Of a stretch of 64,000 bases of DNA, positions 59,023 through 64,000 are shown piece by piece. Made by a program: the position numbers and the translations under genes. Position 1 is the first letter of the stretch; each line of letters starts with the position of its first letter. This DNA comes from Boesenbergia rotunda. Its lineage: Eukaryota > Streptophyta > Magnoliopsida > Zingiberales > Zingiberaceae. Under the pieces are notes generated by a model, which saw only the letters and a list, made by a program, of their open reading frames with translations, searched no databases and was not told the origin of the DNA. The DNA is taken from positions 1-64,000 of the forward strand of contig JAGFNQ010001188.1 in NCBI GenBank assembly GCA_024364735.1, written 5' to 3'.

Positions 59023-59161
59023 AAGCAACTAGTTGAGTTGTTAGATTTCTGCTTGTATGCTTTTTGACATATCATTGGGTTCTATTTTCTGTTGCTTTAT
59101 CATTTGTATACGGTTGCTGCCATTTTTCTTGTTTGTTTTGTGACAGGGTTGCAAGATCAAA

Positions 59162-61054
59162 ATGTGGTCACCAGAGTTCTGTAAAGAGATAAACGAGGCA
59201 CTGGAGGGGTTAAAAAATCCACCTCAGCCACAATTTCAGCATTTCCAGCAATTTCAGCAATCAAATCAAGAATTCCAACAGCCCTATTTGAATTTTCAGC
59301 AACCTAATCAGTTTTTTCAGCCACCTCAGCCACAATTCCAGCCAAGTCTACCAAATTTCTAGAATTTTCAGATTGGGCAGCCACCACTTCAGCAATTTCA
59401 GCCCAACTTTCAGCCACCTTATCAACAAGATCAATCATTTTTTCAAGGAATTCAGCAAGGGTGTTTAAATAATCAGAATTTTCAGCAACTACCCTTCCAT
59501 CAAGTTCAACCAAACCAAAATTTTCAGCAGCCTTTTGTAAGTTTTCAGTAAGGAAATAATCAATTTCAGTTTCAACCTGAGCCATGGCAGCAAGAATTTC
59601 AACCTATACAGAATTTTCAACAACCTCTTCAATATTCACAGCCATACGATCCAAATGTTCACCCTTGTAACCAGAATTTCCAGCCCGCGCAATCTCAATT
59701 TTTACCGCCACAATTTCAACCTCAGATCCAAGATTTCCAGCAGTTTAACCAAGGAGGCTTTGATGATCCAGATTGGAGTGAGGAACAACAACAAAGGATG
59801 ATAGAGATGTGTCAACAAATATTACAACAACAACAAGCTTGGCAACAACAAATACAACAAGTTCTACAACAACAACAACAACAAGAGCAAATTAATCAAC
59901 AACAACTACAACGCCTTGCAAAATTGGTTGATAAATGGAATCAGATACAAGCCCAAAGATCAGAACAATTATTTTCTCAAGCTTCTTATAATTCTGAGAG
60001 CCCCGGAGTTGATTTTATATCAGTTCAAGGTGACCCTAATGCATGGCCGAGTCCTTCTTCAAGTAATCTTGCAAATTTGATAGAAGAAGAAGAAGAAGTA
60101 ATCATCAAATATTGGGCACCTACAGCATGCATTCCTCTGGAGATTCCTACTCAAAATTCATTTCCAAATTTTTCAGCTCAAAAAGAAGAAATTGAAGCTC
60201 CACAGGACCATTCTAGACTTTTATTTTGTGATGATAGTGTTATTGATGGCCCTAACTTTTCTAATGTTGTTGTTGCAGATATTACAGAAGAAGAATGTAT
60301 AGGAGATGATTCCATAGGTGTAGGGGATTGCACTAAGCCCCAGGGACCACCACAGTTTATTGGTACATTAGAAGATTCAGAAGATGAACCAGAAAGTGTA
60401 GGGACTTGCATGGTGGAAGTAAGCACCCAAGGATCACCTACTTTAGTTGAGTGTCCACCAGAGTCTGAGGCAGAAGAGGAGCATGTACTTGACCAGGAGG
60501 AGGCCATGGATACATCTACCCTTGTAGAACCTCCAGGTATTCTCCAGCACGCTCAGGTAAGTATTTCTCCTCTTTGTTCAGAAAAATTCAGTAAGGTACC
60601 TAGTGCTGACTTTATTGATTCTGTTGAATTTATTGATATACCTTGTGTAGAGATTGTTTGTGAAAATCAAATAGAGGTACCAAACATTGATTTCCTTGGT
60701 CATAATGCATTACCTGATACATCTCTTGTAAATTTGAATTGCGAAATAATTTTAGAGGCACCTATAATTGATGTTGTTTGTTATGATGAATCACTTAATA
60801 CATCTTTTGTGGATATGGATAGTGAAAATATTTTAGAAGTGCCTGAAATGGATGTTATTTATTTTGATGAATCTCTTGCGATATCTTATGCTGAGGTTGA
60901 ATGTGAGAAACTTATGGAAATATCTGAGATTGATTTGATTGGCTATGACACATTGCTTGATACACCCTTGATGAAAAATAATTGTGAAATTTTATTGATG
61001 AGCCAGAAATTGATTTCTTTATTTGTGATGAGTATCTGGATGCAAATTTTGTAG
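59162..61054 (+). pseudogene. Glutamine-rich repeat protein of element F, frame with two stops
   Basis: The ATG at 59162 and the long frame at 59798-61054 are in the same phase; only a TAG (59360-59362) and a TAA (59549-59551, in a Gln codon context) interrupt them. Residues 20-210 are prion-like, built from FQQ/QFQ/NFQ and Pro; next come poly-Gln runs (QQQQAWQQQ, QQQQQ), then a Glu/Asp-rich region. From 60578 a 27-residue unit repeats (CE..LEVP.IDV..YDESL.TS). No capsid, zinc-knuckle, RT or protease motif is visible and I do not recognise the family. It occupies the Gag position after the PBS. A frameshift near 60990 ends the open frame; the phase continues at 61055-61473. Confidence 0.75.
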
Positions 61055-61143
61055 GAAATGATTTTGAAAATTTCATTGAGGTACCAGAATTTGATTTAAT
61101 TGGATATGATGCAGTTTTGGATTCATTTCATGCAGAGACTGAT
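60578..61143 (+). repeat. Seven 81-bp (27-codon) units in the element F ORF
   Basis: Units start at 60578, 60659, 60740, 60821, 60902, about 60983 (one base short, causing the frameshift) and about 61063. Conserved positions are Cys/Ser-Glu at 1-2, (E)-V/A-P at 6-8, I/M-D at 10-11, Y/F-D near 15-16 and L-x-T-S near 19-22. The bases diverge far more than the protein pattern. Confidence 0.85.
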
Positions 61144-61473
61144 ATTATTTTATTTCTTTCTGACCCTGAACGCTTGAGAGAGGTATTACATTGTTTTGCA
61201 GGGTCCAGAAGACTTCAGGAGTGGATGCTCCAACTGAACAGACTTCAACCTCCTGGAAGGACTTCTGAAAGGCATCAAGAAGGAGGAGATGATCTTACTT
61301 TAATTCGAAACACTCCATTCCTTCAATGGATTTTGAACCTGAATCGCCTTTGGCCACCAGAGCAATTTTTTGTGAAGTTCAAGTGTGGGGGAGTCCTAGT
61401 TCTCTCAGCCACCCAGACTCCTCCACTACCTCGATGGAGGATACTTCTGGATAGACTCCGTCCACCAGAATAA
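61055..61473 (+). pseudogene. C-terminal part of the element F repeat protein
   Basis: Shifted frame that continues the 27-residue series (FIEVPEFDLIGYDAVLD) and then carries three copies of a W-x-L-x-L-N/D-R-L-x-P-P motif (WMLQLNRLQPP, WILNLNRLWPP, WRILLDRLRPPE). It ends at a TAA at 61471-61473. The third motif follows an in-frame PPT-like word at 61381. The ATG at 61117 is internal. Function unknown. Confidence 0.65.
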
Positions 61474-63955
61474 AAAGGGGAGATTGTTCTTTCTTGTAAT
61501 TTCTTTTATTGCAAGTTTCATTTTTTATGTTTTTTAGAAGTAGAATTTTTTTTTAAACTAAGTCCTTGTCAATAAATGCATGTTATTTCTTTTAGCACTT
61601 TTTCTTGCATGATTAGGAATAAATGTATCCCTCTAGGTTATCTTCATGTCATTTTAGAATCTCTTGAAAATAAATTAAATTTGGTTGTTAAAACTTAGGG
61701 TTTGAGCTAATGGATGAATTCTTGGATGCTTGATTACTACTTGCTTTAGATTCTTAATTGAGGACTTAGGATGAATTATTTTGACCTAGTGAGAATTAGC
61801 CTTACTTTTGTGATACACATATGTAATTGTGCTCTAGAACTTGCTTAGGTTCTTTCAAAATCATATTTCAATGATTGGATCACATCTATAGAGGCTAATC
61901 ACTTTGTTTACCTTTTCATATCAATTTTAACAAAAATTATGTTCATTTCATTTTTCTTTACCTATTTCTTACTCTTACCCTTACTTTTCTTTGGACTTGT
62001 TGTTTGAAATGTTTCTAATGCTACTTTGCCCGAGACGGACAAAGATTTAAGTGTGGGGGAGTGATTAGTGTTTTGGAAAAGTTTGGTATCAAGGAGGCAT
62101 TTTAAAAAAAAAATTCTTTGAAATCAATGTGCCAATTGAGTTGAAGTCAAAAATTAGCAAGAAGAAGTGGTCAAAGATTGAAAACAATTGAAGATTCTTG
62201 ACCATCAATTGAAGATTCAAGCCATGTGTGCCAAGGTGAATTCGGCTGAAAAGAGATGAAATCTGCAATGAGGAGAACCATGGCAACAAATGAAGAAAAC
62301 TTGTGCCAAAAAAGAAAAAAAAATCTGCTATTGTGGGTAGGAAATGGATATGGATCAGTAACTCCCAAGGAAGAAGAGCATTCTCCACTATCATTTGATG
62401 CCAGATTTGTGATTCTGAATTGTAAGCTGACCAGATCTGATCAAGGTAGAGAATCTGTGCAAATTTGAGCAAAAATCAGAAAACATGAGATCAATGCAAA
62501 AAAAATCTGTGCACACAAGACATCCACTTGCAAGGCTGCTGAATTTGCAGCTGATAGAGCTGTTCGGCCACCCTGATTGCAGCTGATTGCAGCTGTTCTT
62601 TGCTATAGAACTCAGGATACATTATGCTAGAAGCTGGATTGCATCTGCTGGAAATCAGGGAGTGCTGAATCTGAATTTACTGATGCTGAATCTGAGTTTG
62701 TCGAATGCTGATTTGGAGTTGATGGAATGACAAGAATTAAATGAAAGTGAGTTGCAAGACTGCTGCAATTTGTAGAAGAAGTGTAGGGGAACATGTATTG
62801 GAAAGAATTGAGAATTGAAATGCGAAAAAAAATATATATATATATAAAGTGCCAAAACAGTTTGTGCAGGAATTGTGTCAACTTGAAGCTGAATTGTGAT
62901 TTTTTCTGGGCTGTGAATCAAATAAAATTTCGGAAATGCATCAAAGAATGTTGAGTACATCACAGCTGATCAGAAACAGAATGGTGGATTCTGGGATGAT
63001 TTAAATCAGAACAGGAAAAAAATCAGAAGAAAAAAAAAAGTTGTAGTGCCAAATTCCAAGTGAAGCATTTAGGTTTTCCACTACCATTTGCTCAACTACT
63101 CCTAGATGCCAACTGATATGAAGAAATCAGAGTTTTGTGAAATCTGAAATGCTCCATTAGAAGATCCAAGAGGCACGAAAAGAGAAAAAAAAAAGGGGAG
63201 AAAAACAGTTCGAAAGAAAGAAAAAAAAGAGAAGGAGATTAAGTGGCACACAAGTGAACTTTGGCACCATTAATCAAGTGAAGTTTTTCTCATCCAAATT
63301 ACAGCCTTGCATCAATACATTTCTGACCTTACAAGAAAGAAAGAAAGAAGAAAAAGAATGATGAGAAAAGAGAAGGAAGAAATTGGCACACAAATGGCAA
63401 ACTTGGCACATTGAGACTAAAAGAGTTTTCTTCACCTAGATCAAAGACATTGTTCAAATTCTTACTCCACCACTCAGATTTGATTTGGAGAGAAGCAAAG
63501 AGCATCAAAAATATCCTCAAGCACTCAAGTCTTCCACTTATCAATTTTTCCATTTCCTTGACTTTTACTTCATTTCTCACCATTTTTTCATGTTTTTCAT
63601 TTGTTTTTGTAGATGTTGATCCTATTCATGATTAATGGTGGAGAGTAGATAATAAGCAAGCCTATGGTAGTGCAAGAATCATATGTGTTTGAGTGAGCTC
63701 CACTTCCATCGTCAAGTTAGAACTTAAGGAGAGAGCCACCAAAATATTCCTTGAAAGGCTATGAGTTAGATTCATCTCAATGACTCATGATGGATGAAAA
63801 GGCTAAGTTGTTGATTTAAGGACAAGATACTAATCCATAGAGCTTAGATTTATGAGAATTGACAACCCTAGGTAATTTCTTTTTATTTGTTTCTAATTAT
63901 GCTTAAGAAAGCCTAAGGGATACATACTTAGTAGTTTCGCGAGACGCTCAAGGTT
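61474..63955 (+). other. Long non-coding 3' region of element F
   Basis: About 2.5 kb without a supported frame, rich in short A-runs and GAATCTG/AATTGAAG words. A PPT-like AAGTGTGGGGGAGT lies at 62049-62062. Minus-strand frames here are unsupported. Confidence 0.65.
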
Positions 63956-64000
63956 AAGTGTGGGGGAGTTGATAAATACCATTTTATTGATTATTTTAAT
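63956..64000 (+). mobile_element. Polypurine tract and start of the 3' LTR of element F
   Basis: PPT AAGTGTGGGGGAGT at 63956-63969; LTR from 63970. The window ends 31 bases into the LTR. Confidence 0.9.

Larger units (their letters stand above)
56511..64000 (+). mobile_element. Athila-like non-autonomous LTR element F
   Basis: 5' LTR 56511-58999 and the first bases of the 3' LTR at 63970 (TGATAAATACCATTTTATTG, matching TGATAAATAGTATTTTATTG). PBS for tRNA-Asp, polypurine tract AAGTGTGGGGGAGT. The internal region of about 4.97 kb has no RT, RNase H or integrase motif in any frame. It is inserted in element E after GTTAC. The TGATA terminus, tRNA-Asp site and 'gtgtggggga' tract are typical of the Athila/Tat side of Ty3/gypsy; assignment is inference from these signals. 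Confidence 0.85.

Noticed and set aside
59304..59585. 93-codon minus-strand frame
   Set aside because: Antisense shadow of the FQQ/NFQ repeats in element F.

Overview
The window is a repeat-dominated plant nuclear segment. The evidence is copia and gypsy LTR elements with plant-type primer sites (tRNA-iMet and tRNA-Asp), a CACTA terminus, a Mutator-like foldback element, a T-tailed SINE, and a captured piece of a PIN auxin-transporter gene. I infer a flowering plant, probably a monocot; nothing fixes the species. I see no intact host gene. Almost every recognisable sequence is a transposable element, a fragment of one, or a tandem repeat.

Layout. 1-8126: 3' part of a plus-strand SIRE/Maximus-like copia element (gag remnant, long gag-pol spacer, PR-IN-RT-RNase H, PPT, 3' LTR). 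8127-9231: inverted copia LTR remnant, then a 30-bp minisatellite. 9551-12440: sparse, with an (AT)n tract, a SINE with a perfect 15-bp target duplication, and a small MULE-type MITE with a 9-bp duplication. 12455-16377: a 3.9-kb Mutator-like foldback element with a 9-bp duplication; its centre holds 12 forward and 4 inverted 158-bp units. 16900-23480: homopolymer tracts, a second SINE copy, a MITE and several broken LTRs.

23495-51022 is a nest at least four levels deep, ordered by target duplications. An LTR-like repeat (24500-25350, resuming at 47557) was hit by minus-strand copia element C (25351-47556, duplication GGCTC). The middle of C was replaced by a CACTA remnant carrying a PIN gene fragment plus an unclassified element with a split minus-strand ORF. 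That ORF is interrupted by minus-strand copia element A (28011-40135). A 2.25-kb solo LTR (duplication CTAGG) sits inside A's RNase H, and a sister solo LTR (duplication GGGGG) sits inside C's 5' LTR. A gypsy-type solo LTR (48184-50514, duplication AGAGC) lies to the right.

51023-64000: minus-strand copia element E, with a nearly open pol, is cut in its integrase by F. F is a plus-strand Athila-like LTR element with 2.49-kb LTRs and a tRNA-Asp primer site. It has no visible pol and instead carries a glutamine-rich ORF with seven 27-residue repeats. The points most worth following are F's protein and the short hairpins with matching arm changes that recur in the U3 regions of the copia LTRs.
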